NCBI GenBank assembly: GCA_019915135.1
Contig: JAHLMK010000020.1
Span: forward strand, 744,001-808,000
DNA from: Strobilurus pachycystidiatus
Taxonomy: Eukaryota > Basidiomycota > Agaricomycetes > Agaricales > Physalacriaceae
Reading direction: 5' to 3'
DNA length: 64,000 nt
Positions 1-9,131 of this stretch are shown piece after piece. Position 1 is the stretch's first letter; every line of letters starts with the position of its first letter. The position numbers and the translations under genes were made by a program. Below the pieces are notes generated by a model. The model saw only the letters and a program-made list of their open reading frames with translations. It was not told where the DNA came from and searched no databases.

Positions 1-101
1 GGGACCGCTGCAAATACAAGTGGTGATTTATCGCTGGTGAAGGCAAGCTGGGTAGGTGCAGAAAAGGTGAATTCGTAGTCCTGCAATGACGCCTCGAATG
101 A
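1..101 (-). pseudogene. 3' exon of C48/Ulp1-like protease gene, cut off by the retrotransposon
   Basis: Read on the minus strand, 101 to 1 is one open frame of 33 codons running off the window. It follows a good intron 3' end (CTAAC-type branch site, TTCTTAG acceptor at 102-103). The matching first exon is at 16545-17668, on the far side of the LTR element. With the element and one target duplication removed, the donor reads CAC|GTACGT and the frame continues in phase 0 into this exon. I infer it is the next exon of the same gene. The rest lies outside the window. Confidence 0.6.
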
Positions 102-151
102 CTAAGAATTCTTGTTAGAATTGAGCACAGATTGAGAAGAAATACGTACGT

Positions 152-1820
152 TGATACGCAGGGTACTATTCCAGTACTAGAAACGGGGAATTTTGCGATT
201 CCTGAACAGCCCAAAGACCTTAGGAACCTCCAGTCAAGTACTTAGGATAGAGCACGCAGGAGTTACTGCCTTGACGCGGGCAAGCCTCCAGGACAAGGTC
301 CAGGCGCCTTAACAAGTCCTTTAGGACAGGCGCGATCGAAACCTTCGATCACCTTCATCCGAATACCCTTATCCGCGCGTTGGATCCCTTTCAAGATCCC
401 GTACCTTTGCGTGTACCTTGTACTACAGACGATGTGCTATAACCATTCGCACCCAAGGAGGGTCCAAGGTCTCCAGGCGGTTCAGTTTGAGCGACCCAAG
501 ACCTGCGCACCTCAACCCAAAGACCTGGAAGGTCCCGAAATAGTTCAAGGACATCACAACCCTTTTGGGGAAACAATCTTCGGAGCTGTCAAGGACTCCG
601 AACCGACGCCTTCCGCTATGCCGATCGATCATGATCCACGATCAAGGACCACCCGAAAGCAGGGTGTATTACCACTTTAAGAAAGCACTCCCCTGTAGTG
701 TCTGCGCTCGAAAGGACGTTCTTAACGATCTCCATCCAACCTATCCACAAGAAAGCAGGTGTCCGTAGGACCTTGCAACATAAAGATACCTAAGGATCGA
801 AGTCCTTATCGGACCTTGATCTCCTGGGCACAAGGATTGTACCATACCGCCAAGGTGGCGTATATGGCTAAAGGACCAAGCGGCCTGTCCGCAGTTGTTT
901 CGACCAGGGATAGCCAATAAGAATCCAGTACTTGTATGACTCGAAAGTCCGATGTATCCGATCCTAGAATAGATGCTTACTCAGTAGGAACCCACCAGTA
1001 GTATAAAAGGGCCCAAAGGACCCATATTTCAGTAGCTTAGAGCCCCCTCCAGTAGCCGCTAGTCAGACGCAGCCATTGTAGTGAATCTATCTCGAGTTTC
1101 GACTCATTTCTGCAAAGTACACAAAGACCCCAAAGACCTTTCCAAGATTTAAAAGACATCAGGTGTTGCCAAGCTCCTTGAAAGACTCGAAAGAACCTTA
1201 TTCCGACGTACCAAGTCAAGTACCAACGAATCTACTTGGTGTTAGAACCTTGTATTCGCAAGAAGGCCGGTTTGCAAGTGGTTCTGCCCTGCACTCACGC
1301 TCTTTCGTGAAGTACTTCCCTTTGAGGAATAAGTCGAGTTTGAACGAGTGTTGTCAACGTCTGAGACACCTTTCGGAACCTTTGGTCCCGGTGCAAGACA
1401 CTAGAAGTTTGGTTTAAGTGCAAGAAGGAGTCCTTATCGTTAGCAGTCCAGTGGCGTAAAACCTGCGGTAGCGGCCTGACGATTCCAAGACAAAGTCCTT
1501 GTACACCAGAGCACTTGATAGGTAGAAGCTACATTGCCTCGCGCTGTTTAAGGTCTTCATACGTCAAGAGGTTCGGCCTACGACTTCAAGGTTTTCTTGT
1601 GTCATTTCGATCAGAATCCCTACACCCCCAAAAAACAACTCGTAGTTTAACTACAGCATTCGGAATACCTCTCTATTTCTCCATTACCCAAAAACACCTT
1701 GTTCTCTCGAACCTTTGTGCACCCCAGCTCCCTTACAAGGAGTGTTAGTTGTGATAAGGATTGATAGTGTGGTTAGACGATAGCTTCTTTTTCAGAGGTC
1801 TATTCCGAACTTGCACATCA
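152..1820 (+). repeat. 5' LTR
   Basis: Direct repeat of 14875-16544 with TG...CA ends. A TATA box (TATAAAA, 1002-1008) places U3 at about 152-1030. Many copies of AAGGACC, AAGGTCC or GGACCTT are scattered through it. Short open frames inside the LTR are not convincing genes. Confidence 0.95.
1002..1008 (+). promoter_or_regulatory. LTR TATA box
   Basis: TATAAAA followed by GGGCCC in the 5' LTR. The identical copy is at 15726-15732 in the 3' LTR. It is the likely core promoter for the genomic RNA. Confidence 0.6.
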
Positions 1821-1825
1821 TATTT

Positions 1826-1843
1826 TGGAGCCCACCGCGAGGG
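1826..1843 (+). other. Candidate primer-binding site
   Basis: A TGG-initial stretch (TGGAGCCCACCGCG) starts 5 nt after the 5' LTR, where a tRNA primer-binding site is expected. The primer tRNA would end in ...GGGCTCCA. I could not assign the tRNA. Confidence 0.4.
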
Positions 1844-2397
1844 GGTGTAAATTTTGATTTCGAAAGAGACTTCTAAGTCGACCTTGAGATCAGAATCTCC
1901 ATAAACAAAAGACACTGGCTGCAAGGAACTCTGGTCGTTACACCAACAGCCAGAACCGCGCAAATCCACAACCCCCAAAAGGAGACCCAGTTATTGCCGG
2001 ATCTTCAAATCCAGCAACCTCTGGTATCACTAGTCGCCTAAGAAGCAATCGCCCAATCGCCGGCTCACTTTACAACGGTTTACCTAGTGAAGTAGCTCAA
2101 GCACAGCGACGCTTTGCAGACCCAACTACTCCCAAGAACCAAAAGAAGAAACGTACGCAAGTACCACCTTCAACACCTACTGCCTCTAGGATCAGATCTT
2201 CTTCAGATCCTGAATCACCTTCGAGAACTCCAACCAGTACCCGAAGACATTCGGACTCTAGAACTTCACCTAGTCCCGCATTTGTGACACCTTTCGGAAG
2301 TCCTTTGACTGACCTTGAAGACCCCGAAAGTCCAGAACCTATTACCCCCTTCATTGACTTTAACACGTCTACCCAAAACACGATACCAGTTCCAGTA

Positions 2398-3756
2398 ATG
2401 GCAGTACGAGCAATTGTACCTTCCGAGGAGCTTAGTGCTGAAGCTAAGAAAGAGATCCAAGGCAAGAAGATTCCGATACCATTTTCAAGGGATGCTCCCA
2501 AATTCAAGGGACACTCCGGCGATGATGTGAGGGAGTTCTTCACGATGTGCAACTGGATCTTTGACCAGACAGGAATCGCCGAACAAGGTACTAAGTTGGA
2601 AGTAGCCGCGCTATACGCCGGCCACGAACAACGCCTAAGGTGGCACAAAAACCCAGACTATCTGAAAGGTGTCTGGGCGGACTTCCAAGAATCAGTTCTT
2701 TCCTCATACTCAAAGGGAAAGAACGATCCTACATACGTCCCGGTCGACCTGAAGGATGCCTTGGAACCGTACCTGGCTAGGCCCATAGCCAACAAGCAAA
2801 AATGGGAAAGCTTTCAGCGCGAAGTGCTCCATATCATGGGACATCTTATCACGTCGGGAGAACTTACCAATAAGGGTGCTATAGAAGATATCAAGTCCTC
2901 TATCACAGAGGGAGTTTGGCATAATGTCCTTGGGGACCTCAGGCGCGATGCGAAAGCTAATGCAACAGCCGGGACAACCCCCACCTATGACTTCACGTTG
3001 TCAGAGGTCGAGGCAGCGATCTCCAACTACTTCTTGACCGATAAATGGATGAGCAAGAGTGCGAAGGATAGTCCTTATAACAGAGAACTTATTCCCGCCT
3101 CTACCACCCGAATCAAGACAGAGGAGTTGGATGAATACCTGAATAGGGTAGCTAGCCTTCAGGACATTATCCAGAAAGGAGAAAAGGAACGCGAAGAGGC
3201 TCGCAAGGCTGATCAGAAGATGATGGCAGAACTTCTCCATACCTTACAGCGTGGAGGTCCGCAAGGACTCCGCACCCAAGGTTTTGTACAAGAAGCCTCG
3301 CCGATTTATCTACAAACACCTGCTCAAGGTGTCTCAGTCCCGACCAACTTACCGAATGGACTCTACAAAGCTCCTCCGGGCGCGTTCCCAGGAAACAAGT
3401 TCGTAGTTAACGATGGAAGGTGTTACTTCTGTCGTGAACTAGGGCATATTGTAGCGAATTGTCCTACAAAGAAAATGTGCGAAAGCAATGGTCATATCTA
3501 CAAGCCTGGCGGTACCAACATATATCATGTAACGAACGGAACTACTAGTCAACCTATTCAAAGGGTTAGTCCCAAGCAGCCTCTCAGCCCTTGGGAACAA
3601 GTTCAGAAGTTTCAACAAGAAAATGCACCTAAGGTATCGGCGTTCCAATCTCAAGAAGATGAGTTCGCACCTGAGGTCGCGATGTATGTTCAAACCCCAA
3701 CCCAAGAAGAAGAGTTTGCCCCCGACGCCTATCAGGGTTTCGGCAGGGCTCGATGA
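2398..3756 (+). CDS. gag: Gag (capsid-nucleocapsid) of the Gypsy element
   Basis: Structural protein that packages the element RNA. The first in-frame ATG is at 2398, giving about 452 residues. The frame is open, without any ATG, back to 1888, so 170 Ser/Thr/Pro-rich codons precede the chosen start. A retrotransposon-gag-like helical region follows, then a charged coiled segment near 3130-3240. A CCHC zinc knuckle (C-X2-C-X4-H-X4-C) lies at 3421-3462. The frame ends at TGA 3754-3756, which overlaps the ATG of the next frame as ATGA. A slippery heptamer at 3735-3741 lies 12 nt before the stop and leads into the protease frame. I expect Gag and a Gag-Pro fusion to be made from one RNA. Confidence 0.88.
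   Translation: MAVRAIVPSEELSAEAKKEIQGKKIPIPFSRDAPKFKGHSGDDVREFFTMCNWIFDQTGIAEQGTKLEVAALYAGHEQRLRWHKNPDYLKGVWADFQESVLSSYSKGKNDPTYVPVDLKDALEPYLARPIANKQKWESFQREVLHIMGHLITSGELTNKGAIEDIKSSITEGVWHNVLGDLRRDAKANATAGTTPTYDFTLSEVEAAISNYFLTDKWMSKSAKDSPYNRELIPASTTRIKTEELDEYLNRVASLQDIIQKGEKEREEARKADQKMMAELLHTLQRGGPQGLRTQGFVQEASPIYLQTPAQGVSVPTNLPNGLYKAPPGAFPGNKFVVNDGRCYFCRELGHIVANCPTKKMCESNGHIYKPGGTNIYHVTNGTTSQPIQRVSPKQPLSPWEQVQKFQQENAPKVSAFQSQEDEFAPEVAMYVQTPTQEEEFAPDAYQGFGRAR
3735..3741 (+). promoter_or_regulatory. Candidate -1 ribosomal frameshift site, gag to pro
   Basis: G GGT TTC is in register with the gag codons (GGT 3736-3738, TTC 3739-3741) and fits the X XXY YYZ slippery rule. A -1 slip enters the protease frame, which is open from 3675. 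The same arrangement occurs at 4898-4904. Confidence 0.6.
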
Positions 3757-4925
3757 AGGAAGGAGTGCAGTTAGCACATACTCCTCCGGAGAGCCAGTTC
3801 ACTGTAGAAACTCGTCAGACTCGTCAGAGCGCAAAAGCACCTAGTGCACCTGTGGATTCAACTCCACAAAAGAAGGTAACCTCATGGCCTAAGGACCGGG
3901 TGTCCGTGGTCATTCCAAAAGCAGCGCCGGCTAAGGTATCATTCTCCACGCCAGAAGTCACTCAAGAAGTAGAACCTGTTGACCAGGACCTTCTTGACGA
4001 AGTCCTGGCGATGGAAGAACCCGACCCGGTGCCGCAACCAAAAGCAGATTCAACTCTGCCAGAAAAGAACCAACCAAAGGTTCACTCTAAGGAACCTAAG
4101 GTCAAGAGTTTCCAACGCCGTAGCCTGGCAGAAGAACTCTTGCACAAGAATCCCAGTTGGCGTGAAGCCTGGAAGTTCTTGTTACCCGAAGCCCTACTAG
4201 CTACCAACCCCCCTTGGCAGCAGAGCATTTCGGACTTCATCAGGAAACGCAACACGCCTGTGGCTGTATTCAAGACGGAAGTAGTGGCCGATACGGTCCA
4301 AGATCACTTCCAACCCGAGCTATATTCAGTCAACTTTCATGAGCAAGGTGATTTACCTATTGGTGGAATTGTAGTCCACGATGCGGTAGAACAGTTTGTA
4401 AACCTTTCCGGAGGACACTATACTGGTCCCTTTCAAATGATAAGTGGCAATATGGCGCCGGAAAATGCAGATCTACGAACCTTTTGGCCCTTGATCAACA
4501 AGAATGGTAAAAAGGAGAGTTTAGTGGATGGTGGGTCGCAGATCGCCTCCATTTCGCTCAAGGCAGCATTGGAACTAGGAATAGCCTATGATCCCACTTT
4601 CACCATTACTATGGAAAGTGCGGACAAGGGACGAACCAGTACCTTGGGATTGGCTCGTAACATACCGTTTGACTTTGAAGGAATTGTCTATTACCTTCAG
4701 TTGCATGTGTTGCAGGATCCCGCCTATGAGGTCCTACTGGGACGACCTTTCGAGATCGTTTCAAACCTGGTCATCACCAACCTTCCCAACGGGAACGCAA
4801 TCGGAACCCTTACGGATAACACCAATGGGAAGAAGTTATCGCTACCTTCTTACCGTCGAGGACAGATCCCAAGACATATGATTCCAGGGGGACAAACGGG
4901 TTTTCACGGGAACCTAAGGACGTAG
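3741..4925 (+). CDS. pro: Protease frame (aspartic protease) of the Gypsy element
   Basis: This frame is -1 relative to gag. It is shown from the slippery site; the first ATG in the frame is 3753. The first half is a Pro/Lys/Glu-rich linker. The second half holds a retropepsin-like domain: the active-site triplet region reads LVDGGS, with the catalytic Asp codon at 4527-4529 (D-G-G instead of the usual D-S/T-G). Further on, a VLLGRPF segment matches the conserved ILGRPW-type strand of retropepsins. The stop is TAG 4923-4925. A second slippery heptamer lies 18 nt upstream of it. The D-G-G variant deserves note but occurs in a frame otherwise free of damage. Confidence 0.82.
   Translation, partial: RQGSMKEGVQLAHTPPESQFTVETRQTRQSAKAPSAPVDSTPQKKVTSWPKDRVSVVIPKAAPAKVSFSTPEVTQEVEPVDQDLLDEVLAMEEPDPVPQPKADSTLPEKNQPKVHSKEPKVKSFQRRSLAEELLHKNPSWREAWKFLLPEALLATNPPWQQSISDFIRKRNTPVAVFKTEVVADTVQDHFQPELYSVNFHEQGDLPIGGIVVHDAVEQFVNLSGGHYTGPFQMISGNMAPENADLRTFWPLINKNGKKESLVDGGSQIASISLKAALELGIAYDPTFTITMESADKGRTSTLGLARNIPFDFEGIVYYLQLHVLQDPAYEVLLGRPFEIVSNLVITNLPNGNAIGTLTDNTNGKKLSLPSYRRGQIPRHMIPGGQTGFHGNLRT
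4898..4904 (+). promoter_or_regulatory. Candidate -1 ribosomal frameshift site, pro to pol
   Basis: G GGT TTT is in register with protease codons (GGT 4899-4901, TTT 4902-4904). A -1 slip enters the pol frame, which is open from 4820 to 8791. GGGTTTT is close to the GGGTTTA site known from yeast L-A virus. Confidence 0.62.
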
Positions 4926-7900
4926 GAAACTCCTATGAAGAAGCCGTGTTGATCCTTGAAAGGTCACCAGAAGGAAACATCGAAGTAAAGCAAAGTTGGA
5001 TACCTGGTGATAACAGGGAGACCTTCGGGGAAGGGGACTTAACGTCCTTATACATGAAGAAGTCACCCAATAGGGTTCATCAGGCAGCCAAACGGCTAAG
5101 GAAACAACACGCCTTTATGCATGCATCGATGCATCAAGCATCGACACATATGACTGTCCCAGAACATATGGTGACACCTACGGGACTATTAAAGGTCCCA
5201 ACCAAGATTCAAGGCTTTCGCAAGGTATTCAATATCAACCAGATTGCGGAAGACCAAGAAGAATTTAAGTCCTACGCCACGGCGACTTTGAATCTCTTTT
5301 ACGGGGTACCAAAGGAGTTAGAACAAGTCTTTACGGGCTTGTCGGTAACCTTACCAAAGGATTACATGGCGGAGGCACAACAGGAGTTCCTAAGGTTGGA
5401 AAGTCAGATCCCTAAGAGGGGTGTATTCGTAGGAAAGAAGTACAAACCAGTAGCCTTGAAAACCAAAGCTCACCTTGGAACCTTACCTGAAGAATTCAGG
5501 ATCAAGCGCCACATTCATGGAGACCCACTAGCTGGGATGCCTGAATTAGTACCTGATCCACCACCCTTCGTACCCACAGGTAGGTATACTGCCGAAAGGA
5601 GGGAACAGATACAAGCCGACCACGTCGGGGACTTCCTAACGGATGCAGAAAGACGGATTATAGACTCCATCTTCTGTAACCAGAACGAGGGCTTTGCCTG
5701 GGAAGAATCTGAGAAAGGACACTTCAAACCAGAGTTCTTTCCACCAGTGGATATCCCGGTAATACCACACACACCTTGGGTGTTAAGGAATATACCAATT
5801 CCACCCGGAATCTACGATGAAGTCTGTAAGATTATCAAACACAAACTAGACTCGGGCGTGTATGAGCCTTCGAACTCCTCATACCGCTCCAGGTGGTTTT
5901 GTGTTGTTAAGAAGGATGGAAAGAAACTTCGCCTAGTGCATAGTCTGGAACCACTCAATGCGGTGACCATTGCGCACTCAGGGTTACCTCCAGCCACGGA
6001 GGAACTAGCGGAGTCCTTTGCAGGACGAAGTTGTGGAGGGACCTTGGATCTGTTCGTTGGATATGACGAACGGCTCCTTGCCACCGCGTCTCGCGATATG
6101 ACCACCTTCTCGACACCTTACGGAGCGTTAAGGTTAAAGACCTTACCAATGGGCTGGACTAATTCAGTACCTATCTTTCATGACGATGTTACAACGATTC
6201 TCAAGGATGAAATACCAGCCTTCACCAGACCTTATATCGACGATGTGCCCGTCCGCGGGCCCGCCACGCGATATGAACAAGCTGATGGTACCTACGAAAC
6301 GCTTCCAGGTCATCCTGAAGTAAGGCGTTTCGTTTGGGAACACCTTGTGAACATGAACAGAATCATACAACGAATGAAACATGCCGGAGGGACCTTTTCT
6401 GGTCACAAGGCTATCATTTGTGCAGAAGAAATTGTGGTAGTGGGACATGTCTGTACCTACGAAGGTAGAAAGCCAGCTGAAGATCGCGTTAAGGTGATCT
6501 CGGATTGGCCCCCTTGTAAAGCGCTCACGGAAGTCCGTTCGTTCTTAGGAACAGCTGGAATCTTCAGAGCATTCGTAAAGGACTACTCTAAGAAGGCGTT
6601 ACCTTTGACCAGGTTAACCAAAGACATTACCAAGTTCAGATGGACAGACGAGGAGCAGGCAAGTATGGATACCTTAAAGGAAGCCATACGAACTTGTCCG
6701 ATGCTGAAACCACTGAATTATGAATGGTCCACGCCAATCACGCTGTCGGTAGACACCTCTTACCAGGCAGTAGGTTTCTATCTGTCCCAGGTAGATCCCA
6801 AGGACCCTAAAAAACGATACTTTGCCAAGTTTATGTCTCTGACATTGAACGAAAGAGAGGCAAGGTACTCGCAAGCCAAGCGAGAACTATTCGGGCTCTT
6901 CAGAGCTCTGTCCGCGTGCAAGTACTACCTTCTAGGGTGTAGAAAACTAGAAATTGAAGTGGATGCAAAATACATCAAGGGCATGTTATCCAACGTGGAC
7001 TCCTTAGCGAACGCAAACCTGCAAAGGTGGGCTGAGGAGATCTTGATGTATCACTTCACGCTTGTACACGTACCAGGAAAGGTTCATGGCCCGGATGGTT
7101 TAAGTCGCCGTCCAGCCTCAGAGCATGATGTAGTAGTACCCAGACCTCACATAAACATAGAGGATGACGAGGTCAATACCTTTGAGTACCAGGAGCCTAA
7201 AGGTCTGCCTATAGAGGAGCAGCCGTTAGACTTTGACACTTTCAGGAATGACATCGACAGTAGGGGAGGCTATGTCCAGGAAATAGTACGGAGTCCTTTA
7301 CCAGACCATATAAAGGTTTCTAAAGCGGTAAGGACTTCGGGACTAGTCAATGTTAAGGATATCGAAGGATGGATGCATATCACGGAGTTCCCGGAGCTCA
7401 ATAAGAGCAAAAGGGAGCGTTTGTGGGAGACCTATTTGCCCAAACTTCAACCTTACTTACAATCGGAAGATGTACTTGAGGACGAAGACTTGGAGAAATG
7501 GAGCAAAGACTTCTTTGTCCAGCATGAAAGGTTATACCGAAACCATTCGGACTCCCACCCCCGTCGAGTGCTACTTCCAAATGAACGAATCCCGGTTTGT
7601 AAAGCTCTACACGACCGGGCAGGACATAAAGGACAATATTCCGTGTTACAACTCATCATGAAGCGATTCTGGTGGCCAGGTATGGAGGTCGACATACGAT
7701 GGTATGTAAGGACTTGCGTACTATGCCAGAAACGCCAGAAACGTAACATAAAGGTTGCACCAACAATTACTTCGACTCCAGGTATCTACGAAAGGGCTTA
7801 TATAGACACCTTCCGGATGCCTAAGGCAGGAGAGGAATCTATTCGAAAGAAACGACCTTCAAAATGGGCCGGCTTCAATGCTGTGACCGTCGCAAGGTGT

Positions 7901-8791
7901 GGATTAACAAGTTGGCCAGAGGCAAGGGCTCTCAAGGAAGAGACCGCCGAGTCGCTGGGAGAATGGATCTTCGAGGACATTCTATGCAGGTGGGGTTGTA
8001 TCAAGGAAATTGTAACCGACAATGGGCCAGCAATCAAGAAGGCTTTAGTACATATTGAACAGAAATATGGTATTACAGGTATCTTGATCACGGCGTACAA
8101 TAAGCAAGCCAACGGAAAGGTTGAACGAGGACACTGGGATATCCGTCAATCTCTCTTCAAGGTATGCAGGGGTAAACCCGAGCAATGGCCAGAGTTCCTA
8201 CATGAGGTCCTTTGGGCAGAGCGCATTACCATAAAGAGGAGTCTAGGTACTTCAGCGTTCCAGGCAGTAACCGGTTGTGAACCAATCATGCCAATGGACC
8301 TGGAGGAATTGACTTGGCTGGTCGAAGCACCAGGCCGACTGGTCTCCCATTCGGACCTTATTGCCTTCCGAGCTAGGCAGCTCATCAAGCACAAAGAAGA
8401 TACTGTCAAGCTAAGGTCAAAGGTCCTTCTAAATAAACAGAAGGCCGCGGCGAAGTTCCTAGAGGATTTCCAGAACAGTATCCCTCGCTACAAATTCAAA
8501 ACTGGTGAACTAGTACTAGTAAGAAACACTAGGATCGAATCAGAAATGAATGCGAAGTTCAAGGAAAGGTTTATGGGACCTTACGCGGTAGTAACAAGGA
8601 CCTCGGCAGGAAACTATGTGGTCTGCGAGTTGGACGGGACGATCTACAAAGACAAGATAGCTCAGTTCCGTGTAATACCTTTTGTATCGCGACGAGATCC
8701 TATAGACCTTGGGAAACAGTTTTTTGATCGGCTACACTTCATAAGTAAACCGATCACGAAGACCTTAGATGTCCTTGCGAAAACTACGTGA
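4904..8791 (+). CDS. pol: Pol: reverse transcriptase, RNase H and integrase
   Basis: About 1295 residues, shown from the slippery site since the pol frame has no convincing ATG at its start. RT comes first; its catalytic motif is YIDD (6233-6244) instead of the common YVDD. The Gypsy-type connection (SFLGTAGIFR) follows, then RNase H starting near 6740 (SVDTS). Integrase has an HHCC zinc site (about 7600-7735, ending C-X2-C), catalytic Asp near 7805 (YIDTF), Asp near 8018 (TDNG) and Glu near 8122 (KVER), spaced as D-D-35-E. A GPY/F module (MGPYAVV) follows near 8575. No chromodomain was seen. The product copies RNA into DNA and inserts it. No stop or frameshift was found. Confidence 0.93.
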   Translation, partial: SREPKDVGNSYEEAVLILERSPEGNIEVKQSWIPGDNRETFGEGDLTSLYMKKSPNRVHQAAKRLRKQHAFMHASMHQASTHMTVPEHMVTPTGLLKVPTKIQGFRKVFNINQIAEDQEEFKSYATATLNLFYGVPKELEQVFTGLSVTLPKDYMAEAQQEFLRLESQIPKRGVFVGKKYKPVALKTKAHLGTLPEEFRIKRHIHGDPLAGMPELVPDPPPFVPTGRYTAERREQIQADHVGDFLTDAERRIIDSIFCNQNEGFAWEESEKGHFKPEFFPPVDIPVIPHTPWVLRNIPIPPGIYDEVCKIIKHKLDSGVYEPSNSSYRSRWFCVVKKDGKKLRLVHSLEPLNAVTIAHSGLPPATEELAESFAGRSCGGTLDLFVGYDERLLATASRDMTTFSTPYGALRLKTLPMGWTNSVPIFHDDVTTILKDEIPAFTRPYIDDVPVRGPATRYEQADGTYETLPGHPEVRRFVWEHLVNMNRIIQRMKHAGGTFSGHKAIICAEEIVVVGHVCTYEGRKPAEDRVKVISDWPPCKALTEVRSFLGTAGIFRAFVKDYSKKALPLTRLTKDITKFRWTDEEQASMDTLKEAIRTCPMLKPLNYEWSTPITLSVDTSYQAVGFYLSQVDPKDPKKRYFAKFMSLTLNEREARYSQAKRELFGLFRALSACKYYLLGCRKLEIEVDAKYIKGMLSNVDSLANANLQRWAEEILMYHFTLVHVPGKVHGPDGLSRRPASEHDVVVPRPHINIEDDEVNTFEYQEPKGLPIEEQPLDFDTFRNDIDSRGGYVQEIVRSPLPDHIKVSKAVRTSGLVNVKDIEGWMHITEFPELNKSKRERLWETYLPKLQPYLQSEDVLEDEDLEKWSKDFFVQHERLYRNHSDSHPRRVLLPNERIPVCKALHDRAGHKGQYSVLQLIMKRFWWPGMEVDIRWYVRTCVLCQKRQKRNIKVAPTITSTPGIYERAYIDTFRMPKAGEESIRKKRPSKWAGFNAVTVARCGLTSWPEARALKEETAESLGEWIFEDILCRWGCIKEIVTDNGPAIKKALVHIEQKYGITGILITAYNKQANGKVERGHWDIRQSLFKVCRGKPEQWPEFLHEVLWAERITIKRSLGTSAFQAVTGCEPIMPMDLEELTWLVEAPGRLVSHSDLIAFRARQLIKHKEDTVKLRSKVLLNKQKAAAKFLEDFQNSIPRYKFKTGELVLVRNTRIESEMNAKFKERFMGPYAVVTRTSAGNYVVCELDGTIYKDKIAQFRVIPFVSRRDPIDLGKQFFDRLHFISKPITKTLDVLAKTT

Positions 8792-9131
8792 CCTTGAGTC
8801 CCCAGGAATGAACCAAAGGTTCTAAGCAAAGCCAAGGTACCACACCAGATGACGGGGACGTCATCAGAAAAGTAAAGAGAGAATAGAGGGACATCGGTCC
8901 ATTTATTCAAAGACTATAAAAATTTTATTTAAAGACTTATTCTGTGCCCAGCTGGCTACAAAGGTAGCTAAGGTAGCACTGAACTAAGGACAGAATCAGG
9001 AAGCAAGACAAGGCACGAGGCATCAGGGAAGTGGCGGGGTGCGAATAAAGAAAAGTTTAAAAATGATAAGCCCGTAGGCGATGTGGTAAGCGCAAAAAGG
9101 AAGCACCACTCACCGAACATCCACCACGACC
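8792..9131 (+). other. Spacer after pol with a TATA box
   Basis: No gene seen. TATAAAA at 8915-8921 lies about 215 bp before the ATG of the accessory gene and could be an internal promoter separate from the LTR. Confidence 0.4.

Noticed and set aside
391..1748. Open frames inside the LTR (also at 15114-16472)
   Set aside because: Short, on several frames and strands, no motif or splice support. They recur only because the LTR is duplicated.
8595..8791. Chromodomain after integrase
   Set aside because: The tail after the GPY/F module lacks the aromatic cage pattern.
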